DNA from: Gammaproteobacteria bacterium
GTDB taxonomy: Bacteria > Pseudomonadota > Gammaproteobacteria > JACKNK01
Assembly: GCA_024234955.1 (NCBI GenBank)
Contig: JACKNK010000002.1
Location: forward strand, 248,001 to 312,000
Reading direction: 5' to 3'
Length of the DNA: 64,000 bases
A program made the position numbers and the translations under genes. Within the stretch, counting starts at the first letter, position 1. Each line of letters begins with the position of its first letter. Shown here in pieces: positions 8,123 through 17,138 of the stretch. Below the pieces are notes generated by a model. It was not told the DNA's origin. It did not search any database and saw only the letters and a program-made list of their open reading frames with translations.

Positions 8123-10021
8123 ATGAAAAACCCCGTCTCCCTCTCCGCCACACTGATTGCACCGGGTGCCGTGGTGCCTTTCAAACAATCAGAGTGTCGG
8201 ATTTTGTCGTTTCGAGACGTCGACCACATCGTGGCTGAGGACTTGTTCACGCGCTCGATTGTCGTGATACCGCTCAGCGAGCTGACGGTCGCGGATAACG
8301 GACAAAAACTTTCGACGCCTGGCCGAGATCTCGAATCGATATCAGCTGAGCAATGGGAGATCGCGAACGAACGATTAACAATCATTCGTCCGCTACTTGA
8401 GCTTGAGGATCGCAGCGATCAGGCCGTACGGACCGTTGCGACCGAGACCGGAGTCAGTCGAGCAACGCTGTATCGCTGGATCGCCTCGTTTGAGGAGTCC
8501 GGAAAAGTTTCGTCGCTAGTTAGGAAGCAGCGCGATGACACTGGGAGTACTCGCCTGGCTGAGCCCATAGAGCAGGTAATTCGGCACGTCATCAAGAAGT
8601 ACCACCTGTCTGCGAAAAAGCTGCGGCCTCAGCAATCCTATACAAAGCTCCTACTCCTGTGCCGGCGGCTAGGTCTAAATGCCCCACATAAGTCGACCTA
8701 TGTGCGCCGTATCAAATCAGAGGCTGCTCGTAACCCAGAGGAAGTCGCAAGAGCTCGCGACGGGCGAAATGCAGCGCTCCGACACCGACCGCTACGAGGG
8801 AGCATACCCGGCGCTGATACACCTTACGCCCTGATCCAGATCGACCACACCATGGTCGACGTTATTTTGGTTGACGAGGTCCACCGCGTACCCATCGGGC
8901 GCCCGTGGATCACGATCGCAATTGACGTTTTTTCTCGGATGGTCGTTGGTTGGTACATCGCCTTCGACCCGCCCGGAGTACTTGGCACCGGCATCTGCAT
9001 CTCGAACGCGATTCTTGGAAAGAACACGTGGTTAAACGAACACCAGTTCAATCACGAATGGCCCTGCGCAGGACTACCCGGAAAGATACACGCGGACAAC
9101 GCTAAAGAATTTCGAGGCACATCACTTGCTTTGGCCTGCCAAGAGTGGCTCATCAATCTGCAATTCCGAAAACTAAAAAAACCGAACTACGGAGCGCACA
9201 TAGAACGCTTTCTCGGAACACTACTTACAGAGATCCATACTCTCGATGGCACGACATTCTCCAGTGCTAACCAACGAGAAAATTACAACTCCGAAGCCAA
9301 CGCCACTATGACCATCTCAGAGTTCGAGCGCTGGCTGGCCGAACTTATCCTTGGCGTGTATCACAACCGCAAACACAGTGAGTTAGGCACCTCTCCGTTG
9401 GCGAAATATCGAGAAGGCATTCTCGGAACGGCCGATTCGCCAGGCATTGGCGCTCGGCGGCTGGTCACTGATCCGACGCGATTGATGATCGATTTCCTGC
9501 CTACTGTATCCCGGACAGTCCAAACCAGCGGCATCCAGATTGATGACGTTTTTTATTACGACGACGTCCTGCAGACGTTTATCGGCACTCCTGATCCAGA
9601 GAACGCCCATCAAACAAGAAAGTTCATCTGCAAACGTGATCCGCGCGACATTAGTTTCATCTACTTCTACGACCCCAACAACGCTATCTATCATCGAATT
9701 CCGTACAGAAACCCGTCTCACCCGCCAATGAGCCTGTGGGAACTACGCGCCGTCCGCCGCTGGCTGAAAGAACAAAGCGACGAAAACATCGACGAAGAAG
9801 CAATGTTCCGAGCCCTCGAAGAGATGCACGAAATCGAGGAAAAAGCGAAACGGCTCACCCGAAAACAGGCACTGGAGCGCGAACGTCGGCGGATCCATGC
9901 ATCAAAGCTGAGTCAACGCATGGAAGTCGGAAAATCGACCGTATCACCACCTCCAACTCCGCCGGTCATAGACTCCTACGACCCTGACGATATCGAGCCA
10001 TACGATGTCGACGACCTCTAG
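8123..10021 (+). CDS. tnsB: TnsB-type DDE transposase
   Basis: The 632-residue transposase binds the end repeats and makes the 3' cuts and strand transfer. A helix-turn-helix (TETGVSRATLYRWIASFEES, about residues 108-127) precedes the rve catalytic core. The DDE residues are Asp in ALIQIDHTMVD, Asp in KIHADNAKEF, and Glu in NYGAHIERFLGTL. A Mu-transposase-like C-terminal part and a charged tail, where TnsC contact is expected, follow. The frame is complete and overlaps tnsC by 17 bp, which suggests translational coupling. Confidence 0.95.
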   Translation: MKNPVSLSATLIAPGAVVPFKQSECRILSFRDVDHIVAEDLFTRSIVVIPLSELTVADNGQKLSTPGRDLESISAEQWEIANERLTIIRPLLELEDRSDQAVRTVATETGVSRATLYRWIASFEESGKVSSLVRKQRDDTGSTRLAEPIEQVIRHVIKKYHLSAKKLRPQQSYTKLLLLCRRLGLNAPHKSTYVRRIKSEAARNPEEVARARDGRNAALRHRPLRGSIPGADTPYALIQIDHTMVDVILVDEVHRVPIGRPWITIAIDVFSRMVVGWYIAFDPPGVLGTGICISNAILGKNTWLNEHQFNHEWPCAGLPGKIHADNAKEFRGTSLALACQEWLINLQFRKLKKPNYGAHIERFLGTLLTEIHTLDGTTFSSANQRENYNSEANATMTISEFERWLAELILGVYHNRKHSELGTSPLAKYREGILGTADSPGIGARRLVTDPTRLMIDFLPTVSRTVQTSGIQIDDVFYYDDVLQTFIGTPDPENAHQTRKFICKRDPRDISFIYFYDPNNAIYHRIPYRNPSHPPMSLWELRAVRRWLKEQSDENIDEEAMFRALEEMHEIEEKAKRLTRKQALERERRRIHASKLSQRMEVGKSTVSPPPTPPVIDSYDPDDIEPYDVDDL

Positions 10022-10904
10022 TCCTGGGAGCGATAGCGGCACTTCTCAACTTGACGATGAGCAGCGACTCGCGCTGATCAAGCAAGGCTTTTGGGTCAAT
10101 TTCCCATTCGTAACAGACACCCTCCACATGCTAGAGGGCCTACTCACACACCCGCCCTCGCTACGCATGCCGAACTTGGCGATCATCGGCAACAGTAACA
10201 GTGGCAAAACCATGTTAATCAATCGCTTCAGGAGCCTACATCGGCCAGTCGAGAATCCTGCGTTGGATCGAACCGAACTGCCAATTTTGTTGGTCCAATC
10301 ACCACCCGAACCAGACGAGGGCCGGCTCTACTTTGCTCTTCTCAAAGAATTGTTCGCAGCGAGATCACCGAGAGAACACGTTGACAGCAAGAAGTCACGC
10401 CTAGAGGTGCTGCTCAGAAATCTGCGCACGCGAATGATCATCCTTGACGAGTTCAACCACGCCCTAGCTGGCCGCGACCTCAAACGAAAACGCTTTCTCA
10501 ACGCCATTAAGTATCTGTCAAATGAGCTCCAAATACCGATAGTCGTGGCTGGAACTCCGCCCTCGCTCAATGCACTTCAAAGTGACGAGCAGTTGCGGAA
10601 CCGATTCCACGAGCGCGTCATTCCTAGATGGCGTTTTGGGGCCGAGTACGCGCGCTTATTGGCCTCCATAGAATCACACCTACCATTGCGCGAGAGATCG
10701 AATCTCAAAACACCAGATCTCGCACATATTGTTTTAGACCTAAGTCAGGGAACGATTGGTGACACCGTCGGCTTGGTCAAAGTCGCAGCATCGATAGCAA
10801 TCAAAACCGGAGAAGAGCGAATCACGAAGGAGACGCTAGACCTAAAAAAACTGGCAAAAGCAGGATGGAGCCCACCATATTCCCGTACTAAATCGAAACA
10901 GTGA
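10005..10904 (+). CDS. tnsC: TnsC/TniB-type AAA+ transposition regulator
   Basis: A 299-residue ATPase couples target-site proteins to TnsAB. The Walker A motif GNSNSGKTMLINR is at about residues 63-75, and the Walker B motif RMIILDEFNHALAG is near 145. The length and the N-terminal FVTDTLHMLEGLL segment fit TniB-family proteins. It overlaps tnsB at the 5' side and tniQ by 4 bp at the 3' side (GTGA), so the four genes form one transcription and translation unit. Confidence 0.94.
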   Translation: MSTTSSPGSDSGTSQLDDEQRLALIKQGFWVNFPFVTDTLHMLEGLLTHPPSLRMPNLAIIGNSNSGKTMLINRFRSLHRPVENPALDRTELPILLVQSPPEPDEGRLYFALLKELFAARSPREHVDSKKSRLEVLLRNLRTRMIILDEFNHALAGRDLKRKRFLNAIKYLSNELQIPIVVAGTPPSLNALQSDEQLRNRFHERVIPRWRFGAEYARLLASIESHLPLRERSNLKTPDLAHIVLDLSQGTIGDTVGLVKVAASIAIKTGEERITKETLDLKKLAKAGWSPPYSRTKSKQ

Positions 10905-12160
10905 GTCAACTCCGCCGGGACATTCTGGCGATACGCCCGAGACCACTGCCTGGGGAAATTTTCTCGTCTTGGCTCGTACGTTTGGCTTGGGGCAACGCAC
11001 AAAAGCTTCATCCGTTCACAACAAACGTTCTTGGGTTTGAACGTTTCTTCTGGGCCGCCGATGTAGACAGGACTACCGCCTCGGACAAGTTTGCGCGCCT
11101 GGCGTTGCTGACCGGGGTCCATGACTCGCGGATCAGGAGGACAACGATCTCAGGCCTTGCTGGCATCATTCTCGAGCAAATGCCAAGTTTAGGGCCGATC
11201 AATTGGATTCTTCCCATCGGTCGTAGCGGGCGAACTCATAAACGGCCAGGCCAACAATTCTGTGCACAATGCCTATCTAGCGACCCAACGCCCTATTTCC
11301 GACTCTCGTGGCGACTGGGATGTGTAGTGGGCTGTGGCCACCATCATCACTTGCTGCGCGACCGATGCCCCAAGTGCGGCGCAAGCGTTTCGTTCCACGA
11401 ATCGGACTACGGACGCCGCAAATTCCCATCGACTTGCGAGCTCACCATTTGCCGACGATGTCTTTTCGATCTTCGCGATAGCGATGTCGTGTTTGGAGAG
11501 ACCCCGTTGAACGACACACTCCTGCAGTACCAGAACATCGTCGATATCGCACTTGCTACCGGCTGGGCGAAGCTGCCAAAGCTACCCCACATGATGGCAC
11601 TCAGTTTTTTTAATGGCCTCCATGTGCTGGCGCGCCAATTCGCCTCCAACGGACGTCTCCGTCCCCTGCGTGACGTGGCAAGTTCGAACATGGGCGAATT
11701 TAGCTTTTCATTACCTCTCCGTCCCGGTCACACCGTTATCGAGGACCTACCAGTCGGGGACCGCGGGACAATCCTTTCGATCGTTAGCTGGGTTCTGGAC
11801 GAATGGCCGTACCGGTACATCGAGATATGCAAACAGGCTCGGGTTTCCGGGTCGTATCTGGGATCAGACGACCGACACTTACCCTATTGGCTCTCAAAAG
11901 AACTCCGCTGGGACTTACTTGATACCGACCGGCATGTCTCGCCGGAAGAGTGGGCCTCCGCTAAGAAATATCTGGCAGATCACGGGCTAGACACCTGTAA
12001 AAACAACATTCGCCGCTGGCTGGGCCTGCATCATGCCCCTTACCGCCGCCAGGCCGAGCCCTTCGACATCTGCCCCCGTGACTACATCGGTCATGATCGA
12101 GGACCCCACCGACCTAGTTTCACACCGCTAGATAGTTCCGACGACGAAAATAACCACTGA
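10901..12160 (+). CDS. tniQ: TniQ/TnsD-family target-site protein
   Basis: A 419-residue protein, started at the GTG overlapping the tnsC stop. The N-terminus has the TniQ signature (PRPLPGEIFSSWLVRLAWGN). Zinc-ligand clusters follow: FCAQCLS, a CGHHHHLLRDRCPKCG stretch, and CRRCLFDL. The C-terminal half probably binds DNA. In Tn7-like elements TnsD/TniQ proteins recognise the chromosomal attachment site. As this element sits in comM, I infer that this protein recognises comM, but the sequence does not prove it. Confidence 0.92.
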   Translation: MSQLRRDILAIRPRPLPGEIFSSWLVRLAWGNAQKLHPFTTNVLGFERFFWAADVDRTTASDKFARLALLTGVHDSRIRRTTISGLAGIILEQMPSLGPINWILPIGRSGRTHKRPGQQFCAQCLSSDPTPYFRLSWRLGCVVGCGHHHHLLRDRCPKCGASVSFHESDYGRRKFPSTCELTICRRCLFDLRDSDVVFGETPLNDTLLQYQNIVDIALATGWAKLPKLPHMMALSFFNGLHVLARQFASNGRLRPLRDVASSNMGEFSFSLPLRPGHTVIEDLPVGDRGTILSIVSWVLDEWPYRYIEICKQARVSGSYLGSDDRHLPYWLSKELRWDLLDTDRHVSPEEWASAKKYLADHGLDTCKNNIRRWLGLHHAPYRRQAEPFDICPRDYIGHDRGPHRPSFTPLDSSDDENNH

Positions 12161-12168
12161 GATGCAAC

Positions 12169-12681
12169 TCATCGCTTCTTGCTACGCCAATCCCATGGCG
12201 GAATTATCCGATCCTCTGTGAGGGACCAAAGCCCACGACGATTCCGACGCGCATCCGCTTCGATATCGAGTAACGCACTGTCGAGCATGTACTTCCTATA
12301 AACCCACGCATTTCCGCTACGGACCATCTCTTCGTTCGCTTTACGACCGTCTTCTAGGATCAGGTTGGCGACCGTGCGTCCGTATCGATCCGTCGTGACT
12401 ACTTCCACAGTGACAGTTCGGCGATACACCAAGTCAGACAGAGTTTGCTTTGATCGCTGGCCCCATGGCTGAGATTTCTCCGGCGCATCTATCTCAGATA
12501 GCCGGATCTTCACTTGTTCGCTTGAACTACGGAGAACGCGCACCGTGTCCCCGTCAGTGATGCCGATGACGCTAGCCTTGAACGATTCTGCACCTGCATT
12601 GAAGCCAGCGAGCAACGCTAGGCTCATCAGGGTGAGTTGCAGCAGCTTGCTGGGTGAGCGGCTAGTAGCAAGTGAGTCCAT
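12169..12681 (-). CDS. Secreted thermonuclease-like protein (transposon cargo)
   Basis: A 170-residue protein started at MDSLATSRSPSKLL; a longer frame to 12705 would overlap the upstream gene. It has a signal-like hydrophobic segment ending near NAGAES, then an SNase domain with VIGITDGDTVRVLR, IRLSEIDAPEKSQPWGQ and DRYGRTVANL. It closely resembles the nuclease at 572-1084 throughout, including the FRKYMLD-like region. It is the last gene of the minus-strand operon that starts with the ubiquitin-like protein, 14 bp after the TnsE-like stop. Degradation of DNA or RNA in the periplasm is the likely activity; the link to transposition or defence is open. Confidence 0.85.
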   Translation of the reverse strand: MDSLATSRSPSKLLQLTLMSLALLAGFNAGAESFKASVIGITDGDTVRVLRSSSEQVKIRLSEIDAPEKSQPWGQRSKQTLSDLVYRRTVTVEVVTTDRYGRTVANLILEDGRKANEEMVRSGNAWVYRKYMLDSALLDIEADARRNRRGLWSLTEDRIIPPWDWRSKKR

Positions 12682-12695
12682 CAGGTGGGCGAACG

Positions 12696-14501
12696 TTACG
12701 AGCACCTTGCCAACTCCAAGTCTTCTTCCCCAGTGCAGGTGAACACCCTACGACAAAATCTCGTGGCACCTATTTTCTCGTTGGGTTGCGTTATGTGTCG
12801 GAGTCGTCCCCATTCCACTCCCGCCACATCTAATCCATTCAGTGCCACTCGCCTTAACCGCGTGCAGTGATTTAGCGCATGCCCCAGCGATGCTCTTGAA
12901 ATATCGTCTCCGTCATCTCGCCAAAGTACCAAGGTCCCATGCTCATGCAGGCGTTTCGCCTGAACCTCGATGACGTACCTGATCTGATTGCCAGCACTGA
13001 TTCGCGCGACCAGCGCTACACGCCGCACCTTCTCATCTGAATCGATTGACACCCAATTTGTTGGGTTGTCGGGATCCTGCGAGAAGACGTGGAGCGGGAT
13101 ATCGTTGTTGAGCCAAGTCACGTTGCCAACCGCTCGAACGTACTGAACTTCTGCCAACCCCATACGGCTAATCGCCGCCATCATATTTGCCATAGCGGTA
13201 ATCCACTCGACACCTTTATCGAGGTCAACTTCCAGCGGTCTCTTCTTTGGGTCTTCTTCAGCGAGGACCAAATTGATCGGGACAGGCCCGTCGTCAGCAT
13301 GAGCATCCTGGATCGTGGAGCCTGGTTCACCCGAGCCTACCTGCCTATACCTGACTCGATCCATCTCATGCTGAGCGACGTCCTGCTTTTCTTCCTTCTC
13401 TGACGGGATTTCCGAAAACGTCGGAAACCGGTCAAACCCCTTCGTCAGATGGGCGTCGAGCGGAGCGAGCCCAACAGTAGGAGGCACTCCCTTAACGAGT
13501 ATTTGGCCATCTTTGGGGTCGTATTTTCCACCGCGACCGGCACCCGCCCAGGCGACGTCGGCATCCTTCACTGAGCCAAATGGAGACGGCCTTCCGTCAT
13601 TGTCCCGCCCGAATTTCACCGCTTCGAAAGGCTTGGGAAACCGAAACCCCACGATACGCGTCACGATGAATCGCTCACCTCCGTCTGGGTTCGAACGCAC
13701 CACCGCTGCCAGTTTCACTGAGCACTTGTCCGCGATAGGCGGCAATACACGGAGCACCCTCTCGTCATCAGCGTCCGTCTGGTTGGCCAGAAACTTCGGG
13801 ATGTCCTGGGCGCAGGCCAACGCGTACTTTGATGCCGCGAACAGCGCAAGCATCTGATGATCGACATCAAGCATTCGGAACCTCAGATACACACGCATCG
13901 TTCCATCGGCTTCAAGTCGCGTGTGTTCCGGATTCCAAATGTGCTTCTCCGGGTCGAGGAACATGTCGCTTAACCCAGCATTTGCCAGTACCGATGACCC
14001 ACACCAAAACAATCGATATACCTCGACACATGGAATGACCCACCGATATGGGTCTACGCCATCACCAATCCCGAGAAACAATGTGTCGGCACTGGCATCC
14101 GCATCGAGGATTCGGCGATCTGTAGGGATGATGTGATTCCCCCGACCATCCTTCGCGAACCGATCGAACACACGAATATTGCTCGGATTGAAATCGAGAT
14201 CCACATCGAAGTATTTCTCAAATTCGTACCCGTACATCTCGTGACTGATGACGCACCCCTCCTGGATACGAGCATTGAGATAGATGTTGGCGAGCTCCCC
14301 GATCGGCAGCTTGGCCTTGATGACGTCTGCTTCTTGGCGGCGCCGTGCTACGTCTTCAGGTGCCATGTAAACGTAGATATGCGGGGCACCATCGTATTCA
14401 GCTGACCGCAAGATGCGCCCAAAGGAAATGATGCGATGCACAGCGGAAGTGTGGAGCACCTCGTGAACTACGTGCTCCGGCCCCTTCGTCGAAATTGACA
14501 T
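12696..14501 (-). CDS. TnsE-like protein encoded in the ubiquitin-like operon
   Basis: The 601-residue protein shows a TnsE-type layout. An N-terminal domain has RWVIPCVEVYRLFWCGSSVL at about residue 150. A strand-rich region has RFIVTRIVGFRFP near 280. A low-complexity linker covers about residues 330-420. A C-terminal domain contains KVRRVALVARISAGNQIRYV, which would correspond to the TnsE DNA-binding domain. Tn7 TnsE selects replication-associated or conjugating DNA. Similarity is by motif order and is distant. It lies 18 bp downstream of the ThiF-like gene and is read against tnsABC-tniQ, which is unusual. It resembles the left element's protein at 4721-6622. Confidence 0.55.
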   Translation of the reverse strand: MSISTKGPEHVVHEVLHTSAVHRIISFGRILRSAEYDGAPHIYVYMAPEDVARRRQEADVIKAKLPIGELANIYLNARIQEGCVISHEMYGYEFEKYFDVDLDFNPSNIRVFDRFAKDGRGNHIIPTDRRILDADASADTLFLGIGDGVDPYRWVIPCVEVYRLFWCGSSVLANAGLSDMFLDPEKHIWNPEHTRLEADGTMRVYLRFRMLDVDHQMLALFAASKYALACAQDIPKFLANQTDADDERVLRVLPPIADKCSVKLAAVVRSNPDGGERFIVTRIVGFRFPKPFEAVKFGRDNDGRPSPFGSVKDADVAWAGAGRGGKYDPKDGQILVKGVPPTVGLAPLDAHLTKGFDRFPTFSEIPSEKEEKQDVAQHEMDRVRYRQVGSGEPGSTIQDAHADDGPVPINLVLAEEDPKKRPLEVDLDKGVEWITAMANMMAAISRMGLAEVQYVRAVGNVTWLNNDIPLHVFSQDPDNPTNWVSIDSDEKVRRVALVARISAGNQIRYVIEVQAKRLHEHGTLVLWRDDGDDISRASLGHALNHCTRLRRVALNGLDVAGVEWGRLRHITQPNEKIGATRFCRRVFTCTGEEDLELARCS

Positions 14502-14519
14502 CCGTTTCTCTCCAAAGAC

Positions 14520-15419
14520 TTATTGATTGACGCGGCCGGCCCACCAACGCTGGCGCGTAATGAAATCAAGGATGCGTGCAAACCAACTCGGTTTTGCGTC
14601 CGCGACACGCGGCCCTTGAAGTGCCTTACGAATATCGAACCCAGGGTCGCCCAGAGACTCATCTAGGTTGTGCCGACACCCTTTGGCGACATGGGCGAGG
14701 CGCGCACTTGGCGAAACAGACTGGGTGTTGCCGTCATACTCAAGCAGAGGGACGACACGCCCTGACTTGTGCCATGGCGTGACCAACTGGATCGCTTGGC
14801 CCACTGCAATCGAAGCAAGAACGCCGTTTGGCCAAACCACTTGCGGCCTTCCTCCCGCAGCACCGTATTGCCTGTCTTCCACCTCGATCTGGGCATCCGT
14901 GACGATCCCCATGCATCTCAGGCACGGCCCACCCGTTATCGATACGGCGACTTGGCCTGCAATCAGGAAGCCGGAGCCGGTTTCATGAACATCCATACCG
15001 ATATCGATATACGGAATAAGAAACCGGCGAGCGAAACGATCCAGCTCATCACGGGCGCGCACTGAATCAACACACCCAACGATAACGTCGCACCCCATTA
15101 GGTCGCTCGATACTTCCTGCCAAGTACTTTGGTACGCCCTGATGTCGGCGTTCGGATTGATCGAGAGAATCGTTCGACGCCCGATGTCTATCTTTGGAGG
15201 CAGAAGGACTACGTCGGTTGCACGGGCGCCGATTAACCGATTTCCGTTGGTCTCATCGTAGGTGTCCGGATCCACCAACATGAAGCGCCTTACACCAAGA
15301 TGCGCGAGTTGCTGGATGATATGGGAGCCTCCGCCACCCAACCCGATTACGGCGATGTTCACCTCGCTGAGCACGCGGTCACTATCGACACCAAGGAAAC
15401 TTTGTCGGTGTACGTTCAT
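14520..15419 (-). CDS. ThiF/E1-like ubiquitin-activating enzyme
   Basis: A 299-residue adenylating enzyme of the ThiF/MoeB/E1 fold. The nucleotide-binding loop is VIGLGGGGSHIIQQLAHLG (about residues 23-41). Other E1 signatures are MLVDPDTYDETNGNRL, the VIVGCVDSVRARDEL strand, and the GPCLRCMG cysteine cluster near residue 180. A second CxxC pair, found in MoeB/ThiF, is not visible. The start overlaps the JAB gene stop (ATGA). Its expected role is to activate the C-terminus of the ubiquitin-like protein encoded first in this operon and pass it to the E2-like partner. Confidence 0.92.
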   Translation of the reverse strand: MNVHRQSFLGVDSDRVLSEVNIAVIGLGGGGSHIIQQLAHLGVRRFMLVDPDTYDETNGNRLIGARATDVVLLPPKIDIGRRTILSINPNADIRAYQSTWQEVSSDLMGCDVIVGCVDSVRARDELDRFARRFLIPYIDIGMDVHETGSGFLIAGQVAVSITGGPCLRCMGIVTDAQIEVEDRQYGAAGGRPQVVWPNGVLASIAVGQAIQLVTPWHKSGRVVPLLEYDGNTQSVSPSARLAHVAKGCRHNLDESLGDPGFDIRKALQGPRVADAKPSWFARILDFITRQRWWAGRVNQ

Positions 15420-15925
15420 CGCTCTTCCCCAAACCGGCGCAACTCATCCCCGACGGTCACGAACCCTGTTAAAAAACGAGGCTTGCTCTCGGCAGCAGTC
15501 CAAAGCAGCCCCCTCGCAGAGTCGCCGCTGAGTACGACAATTCCATGTGGCATCCCGGGCACTGCATTGAAGAAACTCGGGACGAATTGAGCCGCCCCTG
15601 ATGTATCGGTTGCGCTGAATTCCGGGCGTCCGCGACCACCATGGGAATGCACGTGGATTAGCGCCGAGTGGTTCTTGTACGACGCCTGCATAGCCTTCCG
15701 AATCGCCTCACTCCCGATCATTGCGCCGACCTGGGGGTTGAACACGTAGTCTTCGTCGACAACCGGCTCGTAATGAGTCGCAAGCAACAGGAGCACACCA
15801 TCTCCTGTTACCGCCGCCTTGGCGAAAAAGAACCCAACACGCTCAGCAGCAAAGGGGTGACGGCGAGCGAGATCTTCGTGCGCTGCGCTCCACAGCTTGG
15901 ACGGGGCTTTCAATATCGCTTTCAT
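15416..15925 (-). CDS. JAB/JAMM-domain metallopeptidase
   Basis: A 169-residue protein started at MKAILKAPSK, whose ATG overlaps the stop of the E2-like gene (ATGA). The longer frame to 16006 would overlap that gene by 85 bp. The JAMM zinc site is visible: Glu28 in AAERVGFF, then HSH at about residues 93-95 followed by SATD with Asp107. Such proteins process ubiquitin-like precursors or remove them from targets. Here the ubiquitin-like protein has no exposed terminal Gly-Gly, so a processing step is plausible. Confidence 0.9.
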   Translation of the reverse strand: MKAILKAPSKLWSAAHEDLARRHPFAAERVGFFFAKAAVTGDGVLLLLATHYEPVVDEDYVFNPQVGAMIGSEAIRKAMQASYKNHSALIHVHSHGGRGRPEFSATDTSGAAQFVPSFFNAVPGMPHGIVVLSGDSARGLLWTAAESKPRFLTGFVTVGDELRRFGEER

Positions 15926-16257
15926 CGGAAGGCCCTCACATGCTCGGCGAGCATCTCCAACCAGGGAAGCGACGCCGGCACGCCACGCCATGACACTGCC
16001 TTCCAAGTCCGGCCGCAGACATTCGCTGTCTGCCAGTTCAACCCGTGCTTTGCGGGCACCTGCGTGGCCAAAAAAAGGCGAGTTTCGTATCCACCGTTCT
16101 GCGTCGGATACAGAAGCGCGTCCACCCGATTTGTCCCGCCAGCCCCGTCCGGGATCGGGAGATCAGGAACGAACACGGTCGAGGCAGAACCGTCAGGCCA
16201 TATCTCCGCCCTTGTGTAGACGGTGCGGAGATTCATCAACTGGGCTTGCTCATCCAT
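15922..16257 (-). CDS. E2-like protein (prokaryotic E2 family E type)
   Basis: A short 111-residue protein whose start overlaps the stop of the ubiquitin-like gene by one base. It has the layout of the small prokaryotic E2/UBC 'family E' proteins that sit between a multi-ubiquitin gene and JAB/ThiF genes. It contains only one cysteine (Cys81, in TANVCGRTWKAV), a natural candidate for the thioester site, with His71 nearby. The call is helped by operon position; the family match from sequence alone is moderate. Confidence 0.75.
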   Translation of the reverse strand: MDEQAQLMNLRTVYTRAEIWPDGSASTVFVPDLPIPDGAGGTNRVDALLYPTQNGGYETRLFLATQVPAKHGLNWQTANVCGRTWKAVSWRGVPASLPWLEMLAEHVRAFR

Positions 16258-16955
16258 CAGGACGACACCCCATACGGCGCATGGGAGACGAACTGCATGC
16301 CATCCTTGAGGCGGATATGTTGGTTCGGGTTCAGTTCAACGAACTCACCATCGCCGCGAATCACCTCAAAGACGAACCCCTCCGGTACCGCAAACAACGT
16401 CCGGAGTTCTCCGACGCCGTAGACCCGAGCCACACCCTCGAACGGGTCGTTGTTGTAGTAGACCGTGATCTCTCGAGTGACACGGCGACTGTGGAACGTC
16501 TCAATCGAGGAGCCGTCCAACGAAACGCTCGTTCCTTGCTCCAGGACAGTCTCTTCGTCGGGGTTCTGGCGGATGACGATTTCCACATCGTCATCACCTC
16601 CAACAAAGTGCCGAAGGACCGTTTCGGAGATCGTTTCCGATGCCCATTCCATGCTCTCGTTGTTCAGCGTGAATCGCCAAGTCCGGTCACCTCGCCCGAC
16701 GTAAATTCGCTGTACGGCGGCCACATTAATGATCTCGGAGGCACGAATCGTTTCGATCCCGCCTGACGTCAGCAATGCCAACAGTACGAGATCGGGTGCG
16801 GGATCCAACTTTGCGGCCTCAATCAAGCTCGCGCCGGTGAATTCGTGCGCCGGCACCTTGATCTGACTGGAGACCAGATCTCCGGTGACCAGCTCCACGA
16901 AGGGCGCTTCTTTTTGTTTGTGGCTGCGCTTTTGAGACTCTGTCTCGGCTTTCAT
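16257..16955 (-). CDS. Multi-ubiquitin-like protein
   Basis: This 232-residue first gene of the operon looks like three consecutive beta-grasp, ubiquitin-like units. The first starts near FVELVTGDLVSS, the second near RIYVGRGDRTWRFTLN, and the third near EITVYYNNDPFEGV; the last two each carry a late HxxL/GxxVSL strand. The N-terminus is lysine- and glutamine-rich. The C-terminus ends PYGVSS, with no Gly-Gly, so trimming or an unusual attachment is needed if it is conjugated. A ribosome site GAGGAT lies 5' of the ATG. Neighbouring E2, JAB and E1-like genes make a conjugation module very likely. Confidence 0.85.
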   Translation of the reverse strand: MKAETESQKRSHKQKEAPFVELVTGDLVSSQIKVPAHEFTGASLIEAAKLDPAPDLVLLALLTSGGIETIRASEIINVAAVQRIYVGRGDRTWRFTLNNESMEWASETISETVLRHFVGGDDDVEIVIRQNPDEETVLEQGTSVSLDGSSIETFHSRRVTREITVYYNNDPFEGVARVYGVGELRTLFAVPEGFVFEVIRGDGEFVELNPNQHIRLKDGMQFVSHAPYGVSS

Positions 16956-16979
16956 GCGGGTATCCTCGATTGGTGTTTT

Positions 16980-16994
16980 GGTATCATGAATACC
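16980..16994. promoter_or_regulatory. Palindrome GGTAT-N5-ATACC between divergent operons
   Basis: GGTATCATGAATACC is an inverted repeat with 5-bp arms. It lies 25 bp upstream of the ubiquitin-like gene start and 145 bp upstream of the XRE regulator, in the shared 183-bp intergenic region. It is a good candidate operator for the XRE regulator, which would then control both directions. Seen in sequence; the function is inferred. Confidence 0.5.
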
Positions 16995-17138
16995 ATTTGA
17001 GTAATGTCATTCATGTTCACGTTTTCGAGGCTAGACCCATACGACTGTCTCCGTCAACCACATTGTTGATTGTGATTTTCAATGCCATTTTTGTGACTGA
17101 CATTGACAGACTGCCGAACGAGAAGCTATCGTTGCGCC

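Noticed and set aside
15416..16006. Longer start for the JAB gene at 16006
   Set aside because: It would overlap the E2-like gene by 85 bp; the ATGA overlap at 15925 is the normal coupled start.
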